Shown piece after piece: positions 11,101 through 21,269 of a stretch of DNA of 64,000 nucleotides. The DNA is from Patellaria atrata CBS 101060. Taxonomy: Eukaryota > Ascomycota > Dothideomycetes > Patellariales > Patellariaceae. The stretch is from assembly GCA_010093705.1 (NCBI GenBank), contig MU006106.1:399086-463085 (forward strand), given 5' to 3'. Positions within the stretch are counted from its first letter, which is position 1. Every line of letters starts with the position of its first letter. The notes under the pieces are model-generated. The model did no database searches. It was not told the origin of the DNA and was given only the letters and a program-made list of their open reading frames with translations. The translations under genes were made by a program, and so were the position numbers.

Positions 11101-12647
11101 AAATAAAGATAGGCGATTTAGAAGCTGAGCTCAACACAGCACAGACAAATATTCAAGAAGAAAAGGAGCGGATGAAGAATATGGAGGAGCAAAACGCGGA
11201 GGAACGACGACAGCGAGAGATCCTGGACAACAAGGAGAAATCCGAAGTCCAAAAGACCTTCAACGAGCTCAATAACCAACTGACCAAATCGAAAGATGAG
11301 GTCAGGAAATTACGAAAGAGTCTATCTACAAAAGAGGTGGAAGCAACGACATGGAAACAGCGTCTCGACGAGCTCGAAACAAATCTTCGCGAGGCACTTG
11401 GTAACCTCAACGGCACCAGATCCAGCCTCCTCAAGGTAGACCCTCACAAATGCTCAGCACAGTTCATCATCAGTAACCTCGTTCAGGACATCACCAAACT
11501 TCAGCAAGACCTGGACAACACCATCCACGAGCTTGACACGACGCGTAACGAGCTTGTCGAAAAGGATCGTCTTCTGCGAAACCGCGACGCCCTGCTAGAG
11601 AGCACAGGACTCGAAAGCCGCAGACTTTCAGATCTCCTCGACAAAGAGCGTCAAGCGAGGAAGCAAGAACGACACCATTTCGAGCAAGCTCAACGCACGC
11701 ACCAGACCACCACGCGAACGATACAGCAGCATGAAACCCGTGTGCTCGAGCTGGAGACGGCTCGAAGCCAAGACCGCCGCAAACTCGCTAACCTAGAGCA
11801 GAACTACCAGAACCAGCTCCTGGACCGCAACAACCTCCTGCTCGCGCTGTGGAACAGACTCATGACGCTTTGCGGCACCGACTGGGCACAAAAGCACAGC
11901 CTCGTCAACGGCGAGCTCATCTCCCTTGACGTCATCTCTCGCAACCTCGCCGGCTTCAATAAGAACATCATCCTCGCGGTCAAGAACGTGGAGAGCCTGA
12001 TCGGCGACTTCCGCGCCCGCATCCGCAACATCGAGCGCGATCTCTGGAAGGAATACCAGAAGCTCGAACACACGCTCGACATCCGCGTCAAGCGGCTCGA
12101 CCAACTCGAACGCGCGATGCCGACTAAAGACGGCAAACGTCTGACTCCGTCCCGCATCCCGAGCCACACCGAGAGCGCGGAACTCATGCGTTTAAGGAGT
12201 GAGAATAAGATGCTCAAAGCTGAGATCCAGTTTAACAAGCAACTCGACCCGCCGCCTCCTCCCCGCACAGACAGCGAGGAGGACTTCCACCCCGGCATCC
12301 CACACCCCTCACCCCCGACGAAGGTCAAGCGCGCCAGCGTCGCGAACACGCTGCTCAGACATCATAGCACGTCGGCGGTCGAGGCGCTGCAGCAGGGTGT
12401 CGCGGAGCGGGAGCGCGAGGTGGTGCCGATCCAGCAGATCGCGACGCAGGAGGCGACGGATCGCAGGTGGATTCATAGACTGAAGGAATTGGAGAGGCGG
12501 CTTAAGGCGGAAAGGGAGGCGAGGTTGTTGGATCGGAGTGGGGCGCGCAAGAGGCTAGAGGAGAAGGAGTTGGTTAATGAGGAGTTGAGACTAAAGCTTG
12601 AGAGGGAGAGGAGTAGGAGGGAGAGTGCGGAGGGGGGGACGGGGTAG
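8157..12647 (+). CDS. apsB: ApsB/Mto1-like microtubule-organising-centre protein
   Basis: One uninterrupted frame of 1496 aa. After a disordered, acidic and Ser-rich N-terminus, a centrosomin CM1 motif begins at residue 449 (LTLKEQNSKIDSL, then ENFDLKLRIYYLDQAL). This motif recruits or activates gamma-tubulin complexes. Residues about 500-1200 are nearly continuous coiled coil. A segment around 1215-1330 (LLDRNNLLLALWNRL) looks like the conserved MTOC-targeting region of this family. The basic helical end (RWIHRLKELERRLKAERE, from about 1436) matches the Mto2-binding type of C-terminus. In Aspergillus nidulans ApsB sits at spindle pole body outer plaques and septal MTOCs and is needed for nuclear positioning. 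The alternative is a Pcp1/PcpA-type pericentrin, which shares CM1; the C-terminus argues for ApsB. It is longer than the A. nidulans protein. Base composition changes sharply in the last 1.2 kb (see findings). Confidence 0.88.
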   Translation: MAGSSHEGEDLRTFEIPDSDLPPLPTDDDEFLGDESAFGDSQVNSDGILLDKELNRKLMDVESSFLPELSPQNATSAAPVGVDDTYLFGGSPGHTRPRSRMSGRSHGEQDVSEISKMDSPSPEEHALPSSSSPATPEDAYKTPAPARIENEVDFQAGDTTHDDTEDTNTSSIDVPSSPTAAAAQRNLARTVSRDALNNRNGDEENYDAVDTADESKRKTKSPGSPRPTSRASTVKATVTPDDETSLLPSHDNPIQSVEEDTSTTDATASSLLRKRPSYLTNRLASQRSSTSSIANKSDYSADARSDATLGADFALQSGGAAPAVSSTRSSYGLSRLPSLGSIVSGYSDSGQSYDPRRSISGFQSLGGLQGDKTLERLEEQERENSMSPPPATPRKDGNTAQAPTDTVIAQHLKNIQVPDTIAKKYREERAKSPDKRSIGLPLGRSRNNLTLKEQNSKIDSLSKENFDLKLRIYYLDQALQAHSDEGVKEMIAKNVQLQTDLATEKKETQSLRRKVRELERKLKAHEEDKTNTKVSEQDEETGSNSSFRNAELEEEIIYLRECLQHSEVQIEKLREDGLAKEVEKRRLAEYVKSMSDRGVPEPVAGVEEAMEMWKDLLQAETARREQADEDAQKLREEIRRLKSETPSTTNHHVRNVYQISKRNHTSYTSRSLSGASDNTNDQNGRQSMQSGSTMTLVDQLKHENAELRRDLGAQTSMLTSRNRERERLQQEIEDLKLTQRRGDGRSIAGDSIFERSISRAHQRSVSRASGATGMTKNTQLSDAERDDYENKQATLRDELANAKLENQELEREFNAHLTVLDQTEADVRALKEERDLLMNDIQAIQTERDDILLSLEEKEAECENLKVKAETTIRQLDDELDKKDQDISQLVQELENRNEDFAALQDEMKNVSGSLIQLEDDLLAKQQKIQTLEAELDDANRELDTLDKRLSETTSKNERLEVQLESTQGEIAFLREEQEGDKIKIGDLEAELNTAQTNIQEEKERMKNMEEQNAEERRQREILDNKEKSEVQKTFNELNNQLTKSKDEVRKLRKSLSTKEVEATTWKQRLDELETNLREALGNLNGTRSSLLKVDPHKCSAQFIISNLVQDITKLQQDLDNTIHELDTTRNELVEKDRLLRNRDALLESTGLESRRLSDLLDKERQARKQERHHFEQAQRTHQTTTRTIQQHETRVLELETARSQDRRKLANLEQNYQNQLLDRNNLLLALWNRLMTLCGTDWAQKHSLVNGELISLDVISRNLAGFNKNIILAVKNVESLIGDFRARIRNIERDLWKEYQKLEHTLDIRVKRLDQLERAMPTKDGKRLTPSRIPSHTESAELMRLRSENKMLKAEIQFNKQLDPPPPPRTDSEEDFHPGIPHPSPPTKVKRASVANTLLRHHSTSAVEALQQGVAEREREVVPIQQIATQEATDRRWIHRLKELERRLKAEREARLLDRSGARKRLEEKELVNEELRLKLERERSRRESAEGGTG

Positions 12648-14584
12648 GGGAAGAGGGAAGGGAGGTGGCTGAGGCCCTTCGTGAGGGTGGAAGGGGGTAT
12701 GGATGTGTATTGTAAAAGTTTCTTCTTCTTAATTTCTGGATAGGGGGTTCAGGGTTCGGTGTTTGGGTCCTTTTGGTGGGATGGACATCCACTAGGCGCT
12801 GAGAATGGGCTTCGCGATAGCATACCCGGATTTACTAGCTCGTGCGTCCGACTTCTTTATGGAGTATTTGTAGGACAATTGGAGGTCGGTATGAACTTAT
12901 ACGGATTCTGTTCGCAGCTGTGTCCACCATGTGTTCAGGCGCCTGTGGTGTCGTGGGATTTCACTTGTCACCCGTGCTTTGATAGGTTCCTCTGTCAACC
13001 GTATAGCGTGACTACCCACGTCGCCAGTTTCGTCGATTCTCCAGCATATATACGATCAGACAGAACAATGGTACGTTGCTTATTTACAAGACGAAGCAGT
13101 ATCTAGGGAACGGGATAGGTGCTGTAGACCGTCGATCTTATTCGCTACACGGAATGTTGGTAGGTATATCTACCCCTGATAGTCGTGTAGACCTATCACC
13201 ATAGGAGTACAACTCCCTTTCTAGTGCATAAGAGGTAGGATATATAAGAGTTCAATGGAGCGAACGCACTAGCGTGTTCACTGGAGGTTAGTCGCTGAGA
13301 GGGTATGTGATTATACGCTCTGGTATGATTAGATGACCTTAGAAGGTTTAGGTTGGTTGGGATGGTTGTTATGTTGGAGGTATCATGGTTGTGATGTGTG
13401 TGATCTGGTTACGAGGTTGCTATCATTGATGAATTGTGACCTGTGCGTTGCAATATTGCTGTGATAATAGATATGGGAAACGGGATCAATAAATATAACT
13501 CCGTAATGTGATATAGCTTCCCTCGTACTACATGCTATGTGATATACGCTCCCATCGTGGTTACGGAAAGAGAGAGGACATTGTGACTTGCATCCACGGA
13601 GTTAACCTGACATCTTAAAAATGTAACATGGGCAAACGTGGTTTGGCACCCCAATAGCAGTGAGCAAGTCATGTACGAAGCTCGAGAACGGTCTCCACTC
13701 AACTACACTTTCGAAATGGCATCTTTATGTAGTATGCACATCGGAGACCTAAGGCTGAGGGCTATTCAACTAGTCGGTGCTATCACAATCTTGGACAGAG
13801 AAAAGGGTACGTCCGAGAAATATCCTTAGTAAGAAGTGAAAGTGAAATGAATGAGCTTGAAAGGCATCCTGTCATGGAGTGTGTCATATGTTAGGATGAA
13901 TTTAACTAGAATAGATACGGAGGAGATTTGGTGATCACATGGGCTGAAGGCGAGAGAGGCAATATTTTGGATCAAGAGGTGATGAAATGATAAGTAAAAA
14001 GGTGCTAACGACTGGGATTTCTCCATCAAGATCACGTTGATGGTAGTCAGTCCTTGAGAAAGACACCAAAGCTTACTGAAAGTTGACTTGTAAGTTGTAA
14101 GAAGAGGTTTTGATGAAACGTGACTTCATAAGCATCACTCACGTGCACCTCACCACAGTTGTTTGATAACCGATCACCGGGACCGGTATTTAAGACTTTC
14201 TTGGAGTTTAAGGGAGAGAGTCTTCGTACAAGTAAATCTCAAGATTCTACGATCTTCTTCCACGTGGCGTCAAATCACTTTTTACGCCCACTGTTTATAA
14301 GAGCCTCCCGCGGGGGACTGGCCTGCGTCTCGCAACCTTAACACACAAACTTCCAGAGACCTGTTTTCTAGAAAACAACGATCTTCATCAAACAACTCAT
14401 ACAGCGAGCGCTTCGAGTGTCCTTGAGCTAAGTCGAAGTTACGAGACTCATTGCATCGGAAATGTGATTCTCTCAGCTCTCAGGACGAGATAAGCAAACG
14501 TAGTTTTCAGCAACATCAAGGAAAGTAAAACGGTCAGTTTCTGTCATCGTCGCTCTATCCAAGCATTGAGATGTCCAGTTTCCA
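12648..14584. other. 1.9-kb non-coding stretch
   Basis: It starts with the G-rich 3' flank of the apsB-like gene, then AT-richer sequence with many GTAC/TATA-like words. The longest frame, 115 codons at 12759-13106, is Cys-rich but has no recognisable homology or intron context. The last few hundred bases are probably the promoter of the next gene. No RNA gene or transposon is recognised. Confidence 0.55.
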
Positions 14585-15911
14585 ATGATGCTGACAATAA
14601 GTGAAGGATATCGCTCTGCTATCATGGACGCTCCAACTGAGAACCATGATGTGGTGGGCAGGGAGACTGAGATCCAAATTACGATCAAGGATGAAGGTGG
14701 CCTTGGACTAAAGCGTTCCCGTGAACGTAGCACTTCGTCCGATGAGGATTCCCTCTTCGTGTCAGAGACTAAGCGTGGAAGTAATAGTCATTCCTCGAGC
14801 AGTTTGCGCCAGAGGATGATGAAGGATCTTGAAGCAACAGCGTTGAAGGCTGAAAATGAAATGGGACATAAGGAATTGAAAAGCCCGAAAGCTTCAACCA
14901 GCAATGAAGTGGGTTGTCCTGGTAGACTTTGGTGAGATGACTCTGCTAATAGACGATGAAAGACTCAACAGGCGAAGAGAGTTCGAATCACACCAGATGA
15001 CTCAGCTATGCGAGATCAAAACGTACCTGCCCATCAAGATCCACCAGTTCCGGTTAGCGCGGAGAAGGCCCTAGATCAACTTTTGGCGAATGTTGATACG
15101 CGAGGTCCCCACGGCAACGTGGATCGTGTGATCCAGGCAGACGCGTCAACCACTATAAAGGAGACCCACCCCGCACAACACACAGGTAATCCACTTCGCA
15201 AAGAACGTCTCGTCGATCTCCTTGTTCGATCAACCTTTGCAACAGAACCAAAAAAGGTACACGGGTGTCCTTCTCCTCATAGGCCACCTATACCTGCAGG
15301 TCCTAACATTCGCAAAGCAGTTCCTCCTCAACAAGTAAAACAAATCGTACCAATGTCTGCAAGCTACAGAAATGCTAGTGTGACACCAAGTATGAAGTCG
15401 GAAGATGAGGAAGCCCGTCAAGGAGGTACGTTATCTGACCTTTGATCTTTCAGTTATCTAACTCTTACGCAATGTGGTGACTCGAAAATCTGCTAACATG
15501 TCCGTACAACTAGGCGGACGGGAACGTCTTGAAACGCCGAATTCGACTGCAGCACCCGGGGATGCAATTGCCCATGCGATGCAACTCCTCGAGGAGGGCC
15601 AGGCGAAGCTCGTAACCAAATTGGCTGAACGTCACGACCAAATCGAGAAGATGAGCGGTCGCATCAAGGAGCTGGAGCGAATGTACAACGCGGAGCGTGC
15701 GAGGCGAATGGAGGTCCAGCAGCAGAAAGACAAAGTCGATGATGTCGCCGACGAGGGCAGGGAGTTCATGAAGTTGTACGAGAAGCTGGAGGAAGCTGCT
15801 CGTCAGGTGGTGACCTTGGGAGCCAGCATGGCCAATCCAAACCTAGGTCCCCTTGGAAAGGCATTGGCGGACTTGAAGGCGCTCGTCGAGACTCCTATGG
15901 ATAGCGAGTAG
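14585..15911 (+). CDS. Hypothetical coiled-coil protein
   Basis: Three exons (14585-14908, 14972-15425, 15514-15911) give 391 aa. Introns of 63 nt (GTGGGT donor) and 88 nt (GTACGT donor, TGCTAAC branch) both keep phase. The first 250 residues are Ser/Pro/charged and look disordered, with an RERSTSSDED patch. The last 130 residues form a clear coiled coil (from about LLEEGQAKLVTKLAERH to YEKLEEAARQV) followed by a short Gly/Pro turn and helix. I do not recognise the family. An in-frame ATG at 14624 is an alternative start. The third exon is richer in GC and in well-formed heptads than the first two. It stands alone between two roughly 2-kb gene-free stretches, which would fit a lineage-restricted gene, but this is inference. 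Confidence 0.75.
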
Positions 15912-18136
15912 GACTCATCTCTGAGATGTAGTGGATGATTATTTCGAGTTACATGCGGACATCTGAATGGTACAAAAGTGCCATTCATTAGAGGAGTTAA
16001 TGGGTTACGAATTCATGCTGTACAGTAGATAATATGAAATGGGACATCTGAATGATTGCAAATCTGACTTTCCATGGTGATTGAAAATATCTGACTTGTT
16101 TAGGATGGCCAATACGATGTGCATGATGTGTAACTAAACACCCGTATGATACGATTGGGTTCCATTTTACGCTTCCAGTGTATCTCATACAAGTACAGGC
16201 CGTGATGGTATGGTCACACCGTAGTGTGCTGGGACAAGTTGTCCAGAGTTTTAAATTGACTTTGGGGATGGTATGGAGGAACACCATATACGGATAGATA
16301 GTACGTCTATGTGATGCGCAATTTCAAGAATCCAGGAGTTACTGCCCATATTCCAGACCACCATATCGCCGTACAAAGTTTGGAAGTGCAATATACCAGC
16401 GGGAGTCTGGGTTGGAGTTTCGGTCCTCCCCAATAAAGCAGTCAGACATGCCCTGGAATGATATCTAGTCTCTGTGCTTGAACCCAGCGAGGTAATGGTA
16501 TTTTCCTCAAGGATTTCCTGCGGTACTCTGGTCGAAGTCACTCCTAGTAGCCTTATATGGTGGTGATAGGAAAAAGAAGATATTGTTTCCCTTATACAGG
16601 AGTCTCCTTGTACTGATGTCAGAGTTCACGTCAGATTTGTACAGAAGAGCTTAAAGGGAAGGAGGAAGAACATGGGTGGATGATGTGAAAGACCATATAC
16701 AGCAACTCAAGATTCGGTTTCCCTCAGCCCCAGTGTGAGTTGTACGACTTGTAGGTGTTTTGAATTCTATTTCAGTAGTTGTATGATCGAAAGTGAGGTC
16801 ACCCTAACAGTTTGTACAGAAGGAAAAGCGACAAGGAAGAAATATGCGGCTCGTAAGAAGCTTGTCTTCTAAATCATCTTCCTTTCGGTCACATCCGCTG
16901 TCAGTATGGTGGTTTACGCAAGCCACTGGCCCGCCTCCAGCGCTCTGGGCCCTTATGGATGGACATTAAGCAACCACTGAACTGTGTGCGGAAAGGAAAT
17001 CGTGGGGGAGTAACTAGGAATATTCTTTTCCTCGTGCTATCCTCGTTCCATGACTGGTGAGATGAGGGATGTGGAAGGGAAGACGTGCAGATAGAGTCGT
17101 CGCAATTACGCTTGCATCCGTCCCTAAGTGGCCTTGTTAGGCTCATCTACCTTGTCCGTTGCAGCTCTGCAGGGAAGCGTAATCAAGTTGGAGGAAAGTG
17201 TACTCGATAGAGCGGTATGAGACGAAGCCCATGACCAATTCGGGTCAAGAGATCTTAGGAATCCATGTGAAGATGGGAACACTTTGATGCTTTTTCAATC
17301 TCGGAGAGTCCGCTCTTTATACAAGCCAAATTGAGCCACGATGCTTTGTCCCACAAGCCCCTTTTGAACATCCAACCTTCAACGCCACGTGGAGGAGGAA
17401 GCAGATATGTTTTCGTTTTTTGCGCGAATCTCTCCACTCGGTCAACTTTTTCGCGATTAGCCTACAGGCTTTTGAACGCAGATTGTGTAAATTGCAAGGT
17501 ATAACCCTTATGGGACTGCGTTATGGTGTTGAAGCGGTAAACGAGAAACGAGAAAACGCAAGACGGTAAGAGAGATTGGGCTTTGGGCATTAGGGGTTAA
17601 GAGTGCCAATACCACCTCAATTGATGCTACGGAAAGTTCGGCGGCGGGTGGGACGGCTTTGACAAGGACTTGTCAGCATCTGCACGCGCGCTCTGCCTCT
17701 TCCTGCGACTCTTTTTTTTTTCTTTCATTCCTCCAGGTCATCTTCAAGGAGAAGTACGACCGACTTCGTCTTCGTCTTCGCCCACTCCTACCACTACACC
17801 ACCGTGAAAACGACGTCTTCGTGCATACTTGCTGGTATCGTGCATCTTGGACCTTGTTGTCGTGAACAACATAGCCTCCATAACGGGAACCCCTCAGCTC
17901 TACCCCGCGATATTTAGAAATCCCTTTCTGTCATACTTAAGATAACCTTACCATCACCTCGTTCAAGGTCTATCCATACCATCGATCTCTAATCGAAGAG
18001 CCTCTTACCTCTCACCCAATCGTACCTTAATATTTCTATACCTCTATCTGAGAGAAGCGACTTCGTTACATCACCTACTTCGCCTTCCACCGCGTATAGC
18101 TCTCAGCCGCACCCGCGTCTACTCGCAACTGTCGTT
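15912..18136. other. 2.2-kb non-coding stretch and metacaspase leader
   Basis: No frame longer than 96 codons and none with family resemblance. From about 17690 the plus strand becomes pyrimidine-rich (a CT run near 17700-17740 and repeated CTTC/ACCTC words to 18136), which fits the promoter and 5' untranslated leader of the metacaspase gene. No transposon or RNA gene is recognised. Confidence 0.55.
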
Positions 18137-20042
18137 ATGTCTTATTACCCAGGACAACAATATCAAGGAGGGCAACCTCACAATAACTATGGACCTCCAC
18201 CACAGCAATATCCACCTCAAGGATATGCGCCGCCGGCGCCGCAATACGGATCCCCTCAACCACAGTATCCACCGTAAGGCCTATGTAGACGCATTGAAAG
18301 TATAGGGTTCTGATATGAGATAGACAACAAGGCTATAACTACCCACCGCAGGGAGCTCCGTCACCTCAACCCCCTTATAACAACTTTGGTCGTCCACCCC
18401 CCTCACCCCAGCCGTACGGTTACCAACAAGTAATGTCCCCAGAGCTTGTGCCACCAGCTGCGTACGCTAACTGTACCGCCAGACACCACCCCCAGGACCA
18501 ATGAACGGTGGCTATGGAGCCCCTGATGGCGCACCCAGACCTCCTCAGCAGTATGGACAGGGACCCCGTAAGTGAAAACGGTCTCTTATAGAGCTGGACG
18601 TGATCATCAATTGACACGATTTTTTTTTCAGCGCCGCCCAATTATCAGCAAAACTCTTACAATAATGGCAATCACAACGCTCCACCACCACCGCCACAGC
18701 AAGCTCAAGGTTTCGGGCATGGAGCCCCCTCGAATTATACATACCAATATTCGAACTGTACCGGTCGACGAAAAGCTCTTTTGATAGGTATTAATTATTT
18801 CCAACAACGTGGCCAGCTTAGAGGGTGTATCAATGATGTGAGAAACATGTCCAACTACCTAAATGGCCATTTTGGGTACAAGAGGGAAGATATGGTCTTG
18901 TTGACGGATGATCAACAAAATCCCATGAGCCAACCTACAAAAGCGAACATTCTCAGAGCAATGCATTGGCTAGTAAAGGATGCTCAACCGAACGATTCAC
19001 TGTTCTTCCACTATTCCGGACATGGTGGTCAGACCAAAGACCTTGACGGAGATGAAGATGACGGATATGACGAGGTCATCTACCCTGTGGACTTCCGGAC
19101 CGCTGGTCACATAGTTGATGATGAGATGCATAGAATAATGTTAGCTTCCTTAATGTCTGGTCGAAGTGTCGTTACTAACTCCTTCTTAGGGTATCTGGAT
19201 TGAAGCCTGGGGTTAGACTCACTGCTATCTTCGACTCCTGTCACTCTGGTTCCGCTCTCGATCTTCCATATATTTATTCCACCCAAGGTGTACTCAAAGA
19301 GCCCAATCTTGCAAAAGAAGCTGGCCAGGGTTTACTTGGTATTGTGTCATCCTACGCTCGTGGCGATTATGCAGGTGTCGCTTCTACTGCACTGGGATTC
19401 CTCAAGAAAGCAGCTACAGGGGATGATACGCGGAAGAAGAACCTTAGAACCAAGACTTCTTCAGCTGATGTCATCATGTGGTCCGGAAGTAAAGATGCAC
19501 AAACTTCGTTAGTACCCCTTAATCCTTTTATGTTTATTCCCAAGTTTGATATACCCCTTGGTTACACGATGATGGGTTGAATATCTGTATCTGGCGTGGA
19601 TGATGTGGCTTTTATTTTCCTTTCCACTTGCGATATACTCTGTTATAGCTCTGTTTTAATCAAGCGTACCATGTCCCCAGTTGGGTAGGACTCTCACGTC
19701 CTCACCAGCTTCGGGACGACGGGTTACGTTGGAACATCTTTAACAGAGGTCAATGTATGAGGAGTAATGCTGACATTTACCCATTAGATCTGACGCAAAT
19801 ATCGGCGGCGAAGCTACCGGAGCAATGTCATGGGCATTTGTTACCGCACTGAAAAAGAATCCCCAACAGAGTTATGTGCAACTACTCAATAGCATACGGG
19901 ATGAACTAGAGGGGAAATACAATCAAAAGCCCCAACTAAGCTGTAGTCACCCCTTAAGTGAGTTAACACACCGAACCCGAACCACCACATCAACAAGTCC
20001 ACTGACTTGATTCCAGATGTAAATCTGCTATACGTGATGTAA
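18137..20042 (+). CDS. casA: Type I metacaspase (Mca1/CasA)
   Basis: Seven exons (18137-18273, 18324-18429, 18483-18567, 18632-19139, 19190-19507, 19788-19957, 20017-20042) encode 449 aa. Residues 1-160 are the P/Q/Y/G-rich prodomain. The p20 domain starts at [16 protein letters not shown]. The catalytic pair is His240 (HYSGHGG) and Cys296 (DSCHSGS). The C-terminus, [16 protein letters not shown], is rebuilt only by the last splice and is typical of the family. Metacaspases cleave after Arg or Lys, are calcium-dependent and act in proteostasis, ageing and stress-linked cell death. Five introns are 50-64 nt; intron 5, between the catalytic Cys and the small subunit, is 280 nt, and its unspliced frame stops at 19580, so retention would give a truncated enzyme. 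Donors of introns 4 and 5 are GTTAG rather than GTAAG. Confidence 0.95.
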
Positions 20043-20600
20043 TCGTAAAACCAGACTCTTTCTTGTACATAGTTTCTACTTTGCTCTTATATGGAGCGCT
20101 CGGGATTGATAATAATATCTATGTCTCTTATTGGAAAGATTGACTCATATTGTAGGCGTGGTTTAATAGGGGGTGGAAAAGTATACGATGGTTGTCATCA
20201 ACTGTTTGACAAGGAAAGGGCGGTATCCTTGTTTAATTCTCGACTTACCACAAATGGAATGAATGCTTCTGCTTATATTGATATGCCCAAGTTTAATCAC
20301 AATAGCGCAGCACAATATTTTATATCAGCCATAAATACTTTCTAAATGCAGATTCTTTGATCACGATCTCCGTTTCGTCGATGGCGGAAAATTCCATAGA
20401 CCGAATAGTGGCCACAGCTCCAATGAGAGTTGTGACGTATGCGTTACCTTACGTAGTTGTACCCTACAAAAGCTTGTGAACTCCTCTCCTCTTTTTCTCA
20501 CTATAACAATAAAACAAACCATCAATCACCCCTAGACTATCCTAGAAATCATCTCAAGCGAATCTCGAAATCAACGTTTCTTCTATATAAATCATACAAA
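20043..20600. other. Intergenic stretch, metacaspase 3' flank and promoter of the LEA-like gene
   Basis: The 84-codon frame at 20091-20345 has no family resemblance, no splice context and low-information composition, so it is left out. The 100 bp before 20601 are A/C-rich and resemble a leader. Confidence 0.5.
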
Positions 20601-21096
20601 ATGTTCAGAACAGCAATTGCCCGTCAAGCCCGCCTCTTCACCACCTCCGCGAGAGTCCAAAAGACTGCAACTGAGACCGTCAAGGATGGACTGAAGGCTG
20701 TCGATCGAACTGTCAGCGATGTTGCCGTTAAGGGTATTGAGGTTGGAGGTGAGTCGAACATGTCATTAACCTGATCGCTCAACTGCATCCCAGACCGTCA
20801 TGGATGTTTGCCACATCACCCGACGTGATGGTCTACATCATCGGACTTCTCCTATGCCATTTGGCTTCCCTTGAATAGGACTAACAGGCAGTTTAGAATC
20901 AGCAACTCAAGCCATCAAGGAGACCGTCGGTACCAATACCTCAAAAGCTGCAGGCGAGACTCAAGGTGCTGCACATGAGATGTCTGGTTCCGCTAAGGGT
21001 ACCAGTTCGGAGCTAGCGGGCAAGGCGAAGGGCACGGCACAGGAGATGGCCGGAAAGGCAAAGGGGACCAAGGAGGAGATCAAGGGGAAGATGTGA
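20601..21096 (+). CDS. Small mitochondrially targeted LEA-like protein
   Basis: Two exons (20601-20748, 20897-21096; 148-nt intron with GTGAGT donor) give 115 aa. The acceptor at 20896 is chosen because the one at 20891 would bring a stop into frame. The N-terminus MFRTAIARQARLFTTSARVQK is a typical mitochondrial presequence: Arg-rich, no acidic residue, TTSAR near the likely cleavage site. The rest is very hydrophilic with degenerate repeats of about 11 residues of the type GKAKGTAQEMA and ends KEEIKGKM. This is the pattern of group 3 LEA proteins and hydrophilins, which become helical and protect proteins and membranes on drying or stress. A matrix protective role is inferred. The protein converges with the SNIP1-like gene, 173 bp from its stop. 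Confidence 0.82.
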
Positions 21097-21269
21097 GGGG
21101 ACTGCTTGACCGATCAGGAGAGGTTACGGGTTGATTTACTCTTGTTGCATTAGCATTGTACAGTTGAATGACGACCCCCGTCCTGAGGGGTAACAAAATA
21201 ATCCACATTCCGCCCAATCGATTTGAAAGTATGAATATCCATTTGACATGCCTACTTTGGACAATCCAC

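Noticed and set aside
11793-12349. Long minus-strand frames (124 and 181 codons) opposite the apsB-like gene
   Set aside because: They mirror the GC-rich 3' end of a clear coding region; their products are Arg/Ser/Leu-biased shadows with no domain.
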